The translations under genes were made by a program, and so were the position numbers. Shown here in pieces: positions 10,517-21,350 of a stretch of DNA of 64,000 bases. The notes beneath the pieces were generated by a model, which saw only the letters and a list, made by a program, of their open reading frames with translations, was not told the DNA's origin and ran no database searches. Within the stretch, counting starts at the first letter, position 1, and each line of letters begins with the position of its first letter. Source of the DNA: Irpex lacteus (taxonomy: Eukaryota > Basidiomycota > Agaricomycetes > Polyporales > Irpicaceae); NCBI GenBank assembly GCA_001986395.2, contig MQVO02000004.1, positions 62,001 to 126,000 on the forward strand, read 5' to 3'.

Positions 10517-12988
10517 ATGCATACATCTCTTCGACTCATGCGACTACTCCTGCTCCTTATAGTTATGTTTCTCGTCACTTCCGGCGATGCGATAAACATA
10601 CTAGCAAACTACGCATCGACGCTAGAGGCAGCTACTCCCCATTTTGAGGTCGGTGGCTCAAGTTTGACATCGCAAGACTTTGCGCCAAGAGACAGCCTCA
10701 CACTCGACTATGTACTTGGTAGGCGCAAACTTCCTCTAGATACCTACAAGCACATCCTACTTGCAACTGACTGTTTCTCTCGTGTCTCGTTGCTCGCGTT
10801 TCCCAGGCTCTGCAAACGCCACGACCACCTTCGTTGCACAGCCGGGACGATCGATTCTCTCTCTCGACCATGTCAAACGGCTTTTTCCAGACAGCTCACA
10901 CATATCGTGCACCACGACTGCCATTCCTGGAACCAACGCCAGCATCATGAACGTCACATTTGCAAATGAAGATTCCTTTCGCCTTGCACGGGACGGTTGG
11001 ATGGATCGCGGGACATTCGTTCTACTTACTTCTGAGTTGGCATGTTGGTCTGAAACCAACTCTGATCTTGACCCGACTGTGCTGTCTGTTGACCGAGAAC
11101 AAGAGTATCATGCGTGGAGGTCAGTGTTTCGATGCCATTCATGCATTCTTTAACTTGACACAAGACGTATGTTAGGGTTGACTCTGTCTCGTTGTCGTCT
11201 GAGTCCAACCAGAAGACAATAGGTAGCTCAAACAGCATCTTGCTGGCTGTCGAGCCGATAAAGCTGGCAGAGATGGCACGATGGATGCGTGTCCAGTATG
11301 AATATCGTACCACAGAGGCTCTTCGCCCACTCGCTATAGATGATCCTAAGTTGTAAGTCTGTGACTCCATGACTTTCTGCTTTGCGCTCACACCTTTTCC
11401 TAGTAGGTCACAAACGCAAGGCTTCAGCATGACCTGCAGAAACTGCACTAATCCTCAAAACATCACGAACGCTGCGATAACATTGGATCTTGCTATCGAT
11501 CTTGATAACTCTTCCGTGTCGTCATTCACGATCCAACATGGCGTCCTGAACTATACCGAGAAGCTCTCTGCGGCCGGCCTCGGCGGGCATGAGTCAGCTA
11601 TAGAGGTCGCTGTTAGCGACACAGGGTTTCATAACGGGACATATATGTCAGTATTCAGATTGCTCGACGTATGTTTGAAGTGAGAGTAAATCGTGCTAAT
11701 GCCATTCTTTGAACTCAGCGCACCCGCCACATCAATCTGTCCTACATACAAGGTACGTCCCTGACAGAGGCCTTTGGGCGCATGCCTCCTCTTACTCAAT
11801 GTCTTTTCTCAACCACAGATACCTGGACTGTTTGAGTTTAGTGCAGAAATCTCCATGCAGTTCGACTTCAACATCCAAGCTTTATCTGCTGTAAACTTCA
11901 CCTATGGATTTCCTCTAAAGGTACATCGTCCGGTATTTCCGGTATATAGTACCCTGCAACATGTTGCTGATGGGTGTCGTACACTTAGAATGTCGGGAAT
12001 ACGTCTACCTCTGTTAACTTGGCAAACGTGGGTACGCAGTTGGAACCAACAGTAGACATATTTGGATGGTGAGCGGTTGGAATGCAAGCCGTCACGGTAC
12101 TGCGTCGTGTTTGCTTATACTCTCAACGTAGGAATAATACTGGTATGAACGAAACGGCAGGATTCTTTCAAGTCAACAGCGGATGTCCGAACTTAACCGC
12201 TACTATTTCGCTTTCTAAATTCACAGACATATCCTTTAAGATTCGTAAGTACCCAACGTGAGGTCACACATCTTGATAACACTAACGATTCTTTGACAGT
12301 CGACACACCAAGCACTCTTCGTATCATTCACGACAACTCCATCTTGGCCCTGTCATCGATCCCTCATTCGTCCGTAACCCGGAAGTGTGACCTAGCAGGC
12401 GCAGAAGATTTCGAAACATTACCAACGGCATATAGAGTTCTTGCTGACGTCGAAACCAAAGCTGGCGTTCAACTCATTAGCCAAGGCCGAAATCGAAGTC
12501 TTCTGAGCGGGCCACCAAACTCCGTGAGGTGGAGTACGGGATCGTTGAACGAGACACGCCCATTGCTCTTCAGCTCAACCAAGGGGAATGCATCGTGCTT
12601 TGTTCTTTCCCAAGAATATCCCGCTTCATTCCTCGCGGCTGAAGAAGCCGTACCAGAATGGGATCTCTCAGGGATCGAAACATTCTACCTTGTGCACGGT
12701 ACACTGCCCTCAAACGTCAACTATCGTCAACTCGCCCAGTCGACCGAGCTACCCGACAGCCTTCGAGTTGCTGTATTGAGCGCCGCCGCCATGGACAGGA
12801 CGATACTCGCTGACGAGGCTAAACAAGGCAAAGGAAAGAAGAAGATCAATTTGAAGGCGCTGATTATCGGGGTCGTGGCGGGTGGGATCGCCTTTGGTGT
12901 CATACCGACTTGGCTGCTTACTGTCGGATGCGGGCCTTCGTGTTGTCCATGCTCGTGCTGCTGTCCATGCTGCGGCCTATCTACGTGA
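10517..12988 (+). CDS. secreted, membrane-anchored fungal protein (DUF7029/DUF7223-like)
   Basis: Nine exons fit in frame: 10517-10718, 10807-11119, 11176-11352, 11407-11679, 11719-11752, 11819-11920, 11989-12068, 12132-12244, 12300-12988, giving 660 residues. A signal peptide (LRLMRLLLLLIVMFLVTSGDA) opens the chain. The first ~150 residues (SILSLDHVKRLF, TFANEDSFRLARDGW, GTFVLLTSELACW) resemble the N-terminal domain of fungal secreted proteins catalogued as DUF7029. A later block (IPGLFEFSAEISMQFDFNI, NTSTSVNLANVG) resembles DUF7223. These names are from memory and need a profile search. Many N-glycosylation sequons support an extracellular body. The C-terminus has one transmembrane helix (ALIIGVVAGGIAFGVIPTWLL) followed by a short cytosolic tail with nine Cys (CGPSCCPCSCCCPCC), suited to palmitoylation. 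The exon 4/5 junction (39 bp intron) was chosen on frame. Function unknown. Confidence 0.75.
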
Positions 12989-14111
12989 TTGAGTTACTGA
13001 TCGACGATATTTATCTGAGCATTCCTCTGAATGGACTATTTGTGGTGAGCATGCTATATTATTACAGTCTGTACATACGTGTATTACTCAGGCTATTCTA
13101 TTTTGCCCGTAGTGAGAAACGTATACCTATCCATATCGATTCGTGACAAGGGATTTGTGGTTGTTGGAAGAGCTTCGAATGTTGGAATGCGGCTGGGATG
13201 GTAGGATTGTTGGTGGTTGAATGAGTCGTTACACATGCGGATCAAAACATCGGATCATCAGACATGCCCACCTCGGATCGGAGTTCGTCGATATCGCCCA
13301 AGCTTGCCACTCGCCACTCGAACGCTTTGCACAGGTGGCGAATGTCTCATGACCATTCGCCTCTTGCGTAAAACATACGAACGCTACTCGCAAGACAGAT
13401 ATCAAGGATTCTCGGTTGCTAAGCTATACTTACTACTGACTCAGTCACACTGGACTCGCAGAACGACGGGAGGCGGCCTCAGCTGCTCGGTAAGCTCAAG
13501 GCCCTGGTAAGTCTTCAGTACTGGCAAAGATGCAGAGCACGATGTCCAAATACTTTCTAGCGGTTCGATAGATAAATGCCGCATCGCATGACCCGTGGTG
13601 CACCTTGGCTTCACTTCCTACGGCTCGGAGGCGTCACTAGACATTGCAGAACAAGGTGTGCCACCACGGCCAAGTACGAATACAACACAACACATAACAC
13701 AACACCGCATTTTACCGCAGCATCCTCTGCGGCGTCGCTCTCTCATCCCAAAGTGGTATTCACCACCAGCTACTCGTCACGAACACTTGGCCGGGGACGC
13801 TCAGGCAGTACTAGATTGGACTTTGTACGCGATACTGGTGTGTGGCGTAGTCAGTATCTGTCGTGTATCTTACCAAGAATGGCTTATACACACTGGCTCG
13901 CTGGTTTGCAGTGCATGGGATACTGTGGCGTTTCCACGATGAGAATCGCTACTCGAGGCACGTAGGGAAGCGATCCTCCTCTCCCTTCCAATATCCCGGA
14001 GTATAAATGGCAGAAGCTTCGGGTGTTCGTCATACCCATACACCTCTCACTCACTCATCCTCTTATTCGCTCATCCGTGAATACCCTTTAACACACTCCA
14101 TATCCATATCC
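12989..14111. other. 3' flank of membrane protein gene and duplicated upstream region, copy B
   Basis: 12989-13200 matches 15115-15330 (GTATTATTAC.GTCTGTACATACG, GTAGTGAGAAACG, CTTCGAAT.TT.GAATGCG). 13237-14111 matches 7987-8830 and carries the promoter of paralogue B, with TATAAAT at 14002-14008. No independent gene is seen. Confidence 0.6.
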
Positions 14112-14672
14112 ATGTCACCTTTTCCTCTCACCATACGGTTCACCCGCAAGTTCCCCGAGTACGGAGGACATCATGAGGGCATCAGATTTATCGACATCCT
14201 CGATCATCCTCGCTCCTTCGAGTTGGACGATGACGACTCTTACGATGACGTTATAAATCTCTTCAAAGCTAAGGAGGTCTACCGAGACGGCGATGGATGG
14301 AATATCCGTGTGCGTTTCGTAGTGAGTACTATTATAATCACGCAAGTTGCTCGCTGTCGCTCTTTTTATTCATTCCATGTACGCATACGACGCGGAATAT
14401 AGGTTCCATCTAGTGATGAAGAGTGGGAGTGGGGCATGCGGGTAGCGGACCGTGTTCAAGACGGGAAGATGAGGCCCTATTCGAAGCGCAAACTGGCCAT
14501 CAAGCTCGAGGAGACCTTCAGGCGAGCTTGGGCAGTGAGTATTGTGCTCGCCAGTACTTTGAGAGCGGTAACACTGACTCTGATAATGGTGGTGACCGTG
14601 CTATGGCGACGTATCTTGGACTTAGAACCCTGGCGATGTCAGACTTCCAGCAGATGGTGCGATAAGAACTGA
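14112..14672 (+). CDS. small uncharacterised protein, paralogue B, probably frame-disrupted
   Basis: Exons 14112-14321 and 14403-14672 give 159 residues (donor GTGAGT, acceptor ATATAG, phase 0 as in copy A). The first ~100 residues align with paralogue A: EGIRFIDILDHPRSFELDDDD, a DEEWEWGMRVAD block and KRKLAIKLEETFRRAW. After FRRAW the similarity continues in a different frame: the +2 frame (from about 14540) reads DSDNGGDRAMATYLGLR, matching YHDDDGGVTANYIVLRR of copy A, and farther on WRLILVKE-stop near 14780. So the reading frame has probably shifted near 14535, and the open frame's final ~45 residues are not homologous. Either a recent pseudogene or a truncated functional product. A TATA box lies 104 bp upstream. 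No known family. Confidence 0.5.
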
Positions 14673-15390
14673 AGAACACACGGAGCCGTGCCCTGCGCCG
14701 GAGCGATTGTTGCTAATGCAACTTTACAAGGACAAGTTCCTGGGTCGCCAACGCTGGCGGTTGATCTTGGTCAAAGAGTAGCAAAAAGTATAGCGTGTCT
14801 GGCCAGATTTACGGAGCTATGGAGTGCTACACGTTATGGGACTTGTGTATACTAAATGCTACTTCAATAGAATAACGTTAGGACTATCTAAGGTTGTGAG
14901 TTGGAAGAATGTACGTCGGAACCTAACGTGTATGAGCGAACCGTCAAGGTACATACGAAATCGTAAGACAGCTAGTTCTTATGAGACCTTGTTTTACTCC
15001 TATTTCATGGGCGTTGAGTACTCACGCCTGCTACAGGCGGGAACTCATGGTCTCTGTGGCCTTCATGTTGTTCATCCACGTGCGTTGTCCGTGGTGGGAC
15101 CTATCTTCGTGGTTAAGTCAACGAGCGACCAACAGTATTCATGGCAATCTTCTAGAAGTTCCTATGGGCAGTCATTTGCTAGATTATTTGTGACACGCAC
15201 GGTGTATTATTACGGTCTGTACATACGCGTATGACTATTCTATCTTGTCCGTAGTGAGAAACGCATACCTAACCATGTCGATTCATGATATGTTGTCGGA
15301 ATTGAAGAACTTCGAATATTAGAATGCGTTAAAGTGATGAGGTGGTGAAACAGGTTCGGGAAACAGCTGAACATAATTCTCAGAGGCCAG
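14673..15390. pseudogene. 3' remnant of a second copy of the membrane-anchored protein gene
   Basis: 15060-15117 resembles the last coding exon end of the gene at 10517-12988 (CCTTC.TGTTGT.CAT.C.CGTG, then GG.CCTATCT.CGTG). 15180-15330 resembles its 3' flank at 13050-13190. The rest of the gene is missing, so only the tail survives after copy B of the small gene. Confidence 0.5.
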
Positions 15391-17793
15391 CTAGGCAGAT
15401 GTTTCTGACCTTCTTCTCTTCGTAGGGTGGGCATCCTCAGGTGCAGGATCCGTTTCCAAAGAACGTTTCAGTGGTCTGAGTGGATCTTCCTCCTGGTAAA
15501 CAGCAGACGCCATTGATGCATGTAATGCTGCCAGCTGATCTGCGTTACCAATCAAAGGGGATGAATTATCGCTCGGTGATCGCGAGTACCTTCGGAACTG
15601 CTCCTGGGCAGCTCTCAGGTGTATGAGGTGCTTCTACACGAAACGTCAGAACGTAATACTAATTAAGAGTACTCTTTGTGACGAACCTCGAGTTTCTGAA
15701 GAAGGTCGTCCTTGGTGAACGGTTTTGGCAGAATATCGTTCATCCCAGACGAGTAGTACTTCACGACTTCGTTTGGCTTTGAGTTGCTCGTCATGGAGAT
15801 GATAGGTGTCAGATGGTCGAACTGCCGTATGAGTGAAGTCGCGGAGACCCCGTCCAACTTCGGCATGACGATATCCTGGACACATATCAGCCCTTTTGAT
15901 ACATCCCTTCAACCGCAGACTCACCATCAAGACAAGATCGTATTTCTCCAAGTTCATTTTATTCACAGCCCCAACACCATCCACCGCAACGTCGATGAAG
16001 CACCCGAAGACTTGCAAGAATTTGCTGCTCAATCGACGACACACGACATCGTCGTCGACTAATAACACCTTTGGCGGTACAGTCCACACTGGGATACGCA
16101 AGCGTAGTCGAGGGGGTCGTGGCGCCTCATGAGTTGGAGTCGTCGGAGGACTAGGTGTCGGCTCTGGCAGAACGACAGGTGTCTGGCGTTCATCTTCACC
16201 TTCTTGTGGAGGGTCTCCACCCTTGCCCTGGGGCGTCGGCATTACCACTGCCGCGTTCAGAACCTTCGCATCCATGGATGATATGGCTACCTCCGGAGGT
16301 ACGTAGGGAGCTGAACCGTCGGGCTTCATTTCGCGAGACTTTGGTAGCTGCTGATCGGGACCATCCATGTCAGCACAATCCGATGGCTTTGTGTCTCGTT
16401 CGAGATATCCAGCTGCAAGTGACTGGCTCAGTATGGGGATAACCAAGTACAAAGCACGTACTCATACTAGCGTCCACGGTGATATGCGGTTTATTGATCT
16501 TCAGGAAAGCGGAGACATCCTCAGGCCACGAATCGTCCTACGGATGTGAAATTTAGCGATTATAATCATGTTCAAGAGGTGACACGCATACAGGTAGCAT
16601 CCGACGAACATCGTCATCTGAGGCAATCGCTGCTTTTGCGTCGGAGTTCTAGAGTCGTGGGTGCTTTAGCAAACGTCAACTTCAGGATGACTTAACAAAC
16701 CTCGAGGATGTAGTCGAGTACTGGACTGAGGGAGTCAACAAACTGACATCTTTGGTATTAGCGAGGAACACACATGAGCAACTTCTGGACCCTAACACAC
16801 CTTTGGTCGCGGCCTATCCTCGTCGATGTCAGAATCGTCGCTGGACCCATCGGAATCAGGCTCCACTGTTCCATCAGCATTCGGAGAGTCGTCTTTACGT
16901 CCATCTCGAGGCTCAGCGGCAGCCCTGATCTTCTTTTTCGCCCAGAAACCACGAGACTTGATTTCATAGTAGGACAAGAAGACGCATTGGTCCTGGGGCA
17001 GGTCAGGATCTGCGTCGGCAAAGGCTTGCGGCTCTTTTACATGCTTGGCGGGACCCGTCCTGTGCTCCACAGACATTGAAACCGCGCTCGAATATGACAC
17101 CGAGAACGAGGCTTTCGCGAACGGTCCCGCGTCCGCTTCGAAATTGACTTCGTGGTTCTTCTCCGAGTCCGTAAACGCTGCGACAGCCCACTCGCTGGTT
17201 TTCACCCACCCTCTCACGAGAATGATTTGTTCAGGTTGGATATCCAATCCACGTTGACGAACGAAGTCGTGCCAAGAATCGTGGTGAGCTCGCATGTAAT
17301 CGCGAAACGCGCGGTTTGGATGAATGACTTCCTGAGACGCGGGAGATTTGAGGATGAGGAGTGCGCCCTGGTCATGCGCACAGGAGAAGCGGTAGCCTAT
17401 CCCAGCGTTGATCGTGTTGCTTCATTGCATCCAGGATTATCAGTTCCAATACCAAGGAAAGACGACCGGGACACACCTCCCACCGCTGGCAGAGACGTCT
17501 GCCCTCTTCACGCTCTTGCTGCAAATAACTCCCGCATCCAGATACTGATCTACCCTATGCAACAAGCACGGATCATATTCCAACACTTCGAACCCCTCAG
17601 GAACACCTCGCTGGTTTGCAGGATGGTCGTGAGGAACGGTAACGTTGAACAATCGATAGAACGAGCCGTCGTAAACGTAGCCAACATCGCCGATGAGGAC
17701 CTCGCCGAACTTGGATGGTTCAGGAATCCAGAGAGGTAGGCCGTGAGCCTTGGAAAGAAGCTGCTCGGCGTAAACTTCTGCTGCGAGTCCCAT
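15391..17793 (-). CDS. chimeric protein: Agaricomycete-specific domain fused to Skn7-type receiver
   Basis: The N-terminal part starts at 17793 (MGLAAEVYAEQLLSKAHG). It belongs to an uncharacterised Agaricomycete family: PLWIPEPS..GEVLIGDVGYV..GSFYRLFN, IILVRGWVKTSEWAVAAF, and the end block PVLDYILENSDAKAAIASDDDV..WPEDVSAFL. A 49 bp intron (GTACGT..CTGAG..TTGCAG near 16410-16460) joins this to a Pro-rich linker and a full receiver domain. In the receiver the acidic pocket LLVDDD, the phospho-acceptor Asp in LVLMDIVMP (restored by splicing), Thr of ISMTS and Lys of PKPF are all present. Its wording (DIVMPKLDGVSATSLIRQFD, GMNDILPKPFTKDDLL) is that of the C-terminus of Skn7, a phosphorelay transcription factor. 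No HSF-type DNA-binding domain is seen. The C-terminus ends in a KRRR stretch. An upstream exon (ATG at 18234) is possible but its frame does not join cleanly. Receiver certain; single-gene fusion likely but unproven. Confidence 0.72.
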
Positions 17794-19276
17794 GCTCCCG
17801 AGGTATTCCTCCCTGTATATGAAGAAGGGGGAATGTTCAGTGGCTTATGGTTGAAGCCGTGGTATATGTAGAGCGCGCGGGAGTTCCTGGCGGGTACGAT
17901 GGTCAACGCTGATAACAGGGAGCGCACAATACTTACCCACACATTCAGATCCCCAGATGAGGGGCAGCTGAGATTCTGTTACATCATCGTGCATGCTCGT
18001 CGTGTTCTTCACCTCGACGTTATCGGGGTTGGAACCTAAAAGCGGTGCCTGTGTTGCCACGTTGCTGAGAGTCAATGAATGGTCGACGCGGGCTTTGAGA
18101 GCGGAGGCACTGCGGTATGACATCCTATGACATACTGTGCGCCCTGTGTGAGGTTGATGGAAGGTGCATTGCGATGCTATATCCTGAGTTTCGTCGTGTT
18201 CTTGCCCGATATACCTGCGATGGAAGTTCGTCATTGATCTATGTTCGTAAGTAGTGTATGTGGGGTAAAGGTGTATTAGGTTCAGGGTCGCACGCACAGC
18301 CGCACAGGGAATACGGACCGACGATCGACGCATATAGCTGTACCTGGTGAGACTCCAAGTTGTAGCCGGTTAGCATGCCTGCGATAGGAATCAAAGGATT
18401 CGAATACTGTGGAACACACACCGTTCACAGCAAAGCGGGTGCAGTGCATTCAACACAGCACATCTAAAAGACGAAATCTGAGCAAACCGATCAAGTAGAC
18501 ATACGTTATGGCGGCCGCTTACGAGTAATCAGGTTCGTCCGTGGGCCACCTTTTGGGATACACAACATGCCGGTAGCAGCACATGTACGCGGAGACATCC
18601 TGAGGAGGGTAGCCAACGGATCAGAAAAGCAGAAGAGGAGAAACATCACAGATACACGTGTATCCATCTATTGAGGGAGAGAAGATCGCCTAAGGAACTG
18701 AAATGTTCATTCTTACAAGCTAACGAGTGCTACGTCCATGAAACTCACCAGTATGAGTGGGAACGCTCTTGACCCCATGAGTTCTGCTCTCGATGTGGGA
18801 CCCTACTATCATCGAGGATTTTGCGGTCACAGCACTTCGCACTGTCGGTGCCGACGGTCTATGAGACAGGGCTGTTCGGGACGAACTACAGGAGGACCTG
18901 AGGAGCTGTGGAGCAAGTAAGCATTGTATGCACGGCAGCATCCGACGGAGACTACTCACCTCACTCCGATCAGAAACTGATTCTCAACTTACGATTGTCC
19001 CGTTCTTCCGTGGCGTACTTGCAAACCAGTCCAGCATTGACCCGGATAACGATCATGAATAACAGTTAATGCACTACTGAGACTACAAGTGAACACGTCC
19101 AAGAGGAGCTCACGACAACATATACACTATGACTTGGAAAGGCGAAGCGAAAGAATGCATGCAACAATAAGGAAAATGGATGAGGATGGACTGATACACT
19201 CGCACGACCGTAAGGAAACTCACAACTAACAGCACGACACTCGCCCAGCTTCTTTCTCTTCTGATCCCCGACACTT
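17794..19276. other. intergenic / possible 5' exon region
   Basis: An open frame on the minus strand from 18234 to about 17936 codes roughly 100 residues starting MTNFHRRYIGQEH and ends at a GTAAGT donor. It could be a 5' exon or leader of the chimeric gene, but no acceptor restores the frame. 18335-19276 shows no recognisable gene. Confidence 0.35.
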
Positions 19277-20446
19277 TCACGACCTCTCCAACTGCTTCGC
19301 GACGCCAACAGCTTCGTCCCTCGCCTGCCCAAGCTGCGGATCCAAATTTGCATTCGTAGTGTCCATCGGTTCACCACCAGAAGCGGCATTAGGATTCTGA
19401 GCCTGGACCGGCGCAGACGACGACGGCATGACAGGCTGCTGAGGCTCCGTGCTCATGACCCCTGTCCGAAATGGCGGTACGGGAGCGACTAGCGACCGAT
19501 GGAACCTAGCGCGAAAGTCGTTTGGCGAACCTTGCGTCGGATCGTGAACGTAGGAGTGATGAGGAGGGGGAGGAATGCCATTGAAAGGCGCAGAGACAGA
19601 AGCCTCTTGGACTGGTTGGCTCTCAGGGGGCTTCGGTGCGTTATTTGGATGTTGCGCAAAGTGCATTCGCCGCTGTAAGATGCGCATACACTTAGTTAAT
19701 ATCATACATTGAGTGTGGCCGCATACATAGATACTCACCTGTTGGTCCCAATGATCCCATGCCTGCGCAATTATTGGCTCTAACGACGCGAGCTCCTCAT
19801 TGCTCATGTTGAGCGTTCGTAGGAGGTGTGCCTTGAGTAGCGGCGCACAGGAGAATGAGAGTAGTAGAGTTGAAGCAAACGTCTGGCCACCTAGAGGTTG
19901 GCCTTGCGGAAACGGCGGTTCGTGCATATGCTGTTGTGGATGGTGTTGCGCATGCTGCTGCAGCTCCTGCAGCATCGGCTGGTACTGCCCATCCCCGTTT
20001 AACCTATATTGCACCTCGTCCATGTTTGGTAGCAACTCGTTCCCCATGTCCAGCCCAAGCTCTCGCAGTTTCTTCTGCTTTACCAACGCCCGATGCTTCC
20101 TTTGTCGTTCTCGTGCGGCTGACCTTACTCGTTCGCGCTTGGCGGCCTCGTCAGGCGAGAGCTGCTCGTCCTTGTCTGGATCCTGAGTATGGAATACCGC
20201 CGGGGCACTAATCGTATTCGTAAGGTCTTCCGGCGGGGGAGGTGGTTGTTGGATCGGCGGTGGTTGTTGTTGTTGCTGCTGAACCTGGGACATCAATAAA
20301 TTGTTGAGGCCAGCTTGTCGATCCCTCTCTCTCTTCCTTCTCTGTCGTTCAGCGGCCTTCTCCCGCTTATGTCTCTGGCTCTCTGTCTCGTTCTCCCTCG
20401 CGCGTTTCCGTGTCGATCCTGGAGTCGACATAGGGGTACCGTCCAT
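19277..20446 (-). CDS. basic-region nuclear protein (bZIP-like, basidiomycete-conserved)
   Basis: Exons 20446-19739 and 19672-19277, 367 residues after removing a 66 bp intron (19673-19738). That intron is a multiple of three and has no stop, so a retained form of 389 residues is also open. Two similar strongly basic segments are visible: EKAAERQRRKRERDRQAGLN near residues 28-50 and RVRSAARERQRKHRALVKQ near 108-130. Both have the Ala-Ala plus Arg/Lys pattern of bZIP basic regions, but with no Asn at the usual place and no clear leucine heptads after them. A poly-Gln/Pro stretch lies between. The conserved middle PFPQGQPLGGQTFASTLLLSFSCAPLLK and NEELASLEPIIAQAWDHWD look like a protein-binding module. 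The C-terminus is Pro-rich and disordered. Likely nuclear; target unknown. Confidence 0.75.
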   Translation of the reverse strand: MDGTPMSTPGSTRKRARENETESQRHKREKAAERQRRKRERDRQAGLNNLLMSQVQQQQQQPPPIQQPPPPPEDLTNTISAPAVFHTQDPDKDEQLSPDEAAKRERVRSAARERQRKHRALVKQKKLRELGLDMGNELLPNMDEVQYRLNGDGQYQPMLQELQQHAQHHPQQHMHEPPFPQGQPLGGQTFASTLLLSFSCAPLLKAHLLRTLNMSNEELASLEPIIAQAWDHWDQQVSIYVCGHTQCMILTKCMRILQRRMHFAQHPNNAPKPPESQPVQEASVSAPFNGIPPPPHHSYVHDPTQGSPNDFRARFHRSLVAPVPPFRTGVMSTEPQQPVMPSSSAPVQAQNPNAASGGEPMDTTNANLDPQLGQARDEAVGVAKQLERS

Positions 20447-21350
20447 ACGTTCACTGATGAGAAAAATTGGATTAAATTGCGCGTGGTGAGAGGTACACTC
20501 TCCGCTCGACTGGAGTGGCCCCGACGCTGAGATGGGTACAGTTATGTCGTGACCGGGTTGTGACTATCGTAGGTGGGCGGCCTGGGGGCTGTGACGGAGG
20601 TTGTGACGGTTGGAGGACAAGAGGGGAAACTCATGATCAACAGTGTCACATGCCCCATCGTGGGAGAGCTGCACGTGATGCAGACGCCCAGTATAACGCT
20701 GAACGGATTCACTGGCAGGGTCGAAGGTTTCAAAGTTCATGTTGAACGTCGAACGAGCGAACTCGAATTCTTCAGTTATGCATGTTGTGAGTCAGTTACG
20801 TGGACCTCCGACGCCAATTACTTATTCTACGTTGTCACGAACATCTTCCAGGTTTTAACCTCTCACTGCCTACTACATACACGGTGTGTTTCGACTCTGC
20901 ACCACACACCGCCAGTAACAGTAAGTACCGTGCCATGTGCATAGTGTGGACCAACGTTGCTCGAGACCAACGAGCTGGTAACGCATTCACTTGGACGGAC
21001 GTTAGTTCCTAATCTTACAAACCAGTTCCCACTGCCGTATAAAACACCTTCGTCGACATGATCACTTCCACGCATCGTGGGTGTCACTATGTATTACTCA
21101 GTCAAGGGGTTGCTTTTTGGTCTCAGCGTACTAACGTATCTATTCAATTAGGTAGCTCCATGATCAAAGATGTATTAGTACCACCACATCTAGTACTCAC
21201 GTCTGTCTCACAGCACTTCACCGCCGTGTAGGGTGCGAGCACGCAGTGCTAAAGCGGACTGTTCACGATCCGTGACACCAATACGCGTATGTACTTAAGC
21301 TTTCACCACTTTACAGCCCTTGCCACAGCTTTACCCCGCACTCGCTCGCG
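20447..21350. other. intergenic, divergent promoters
   Basis: Upstream region of the basic-region gene (minus) and the glyoxal oxidase (plus). A 123-codon open frame at 20573-20944 has no recognisable family. The C/T-rich stretch just before 21351 is the likely oxidase transcription start region. Confidence 0.35.

Noticed and set aside
13561..13580. GGTTCGATAGA near 13561 as a tRNA fragment
   Set aside because: No stem pairing or second box; lies in the duplicated promoter segment.
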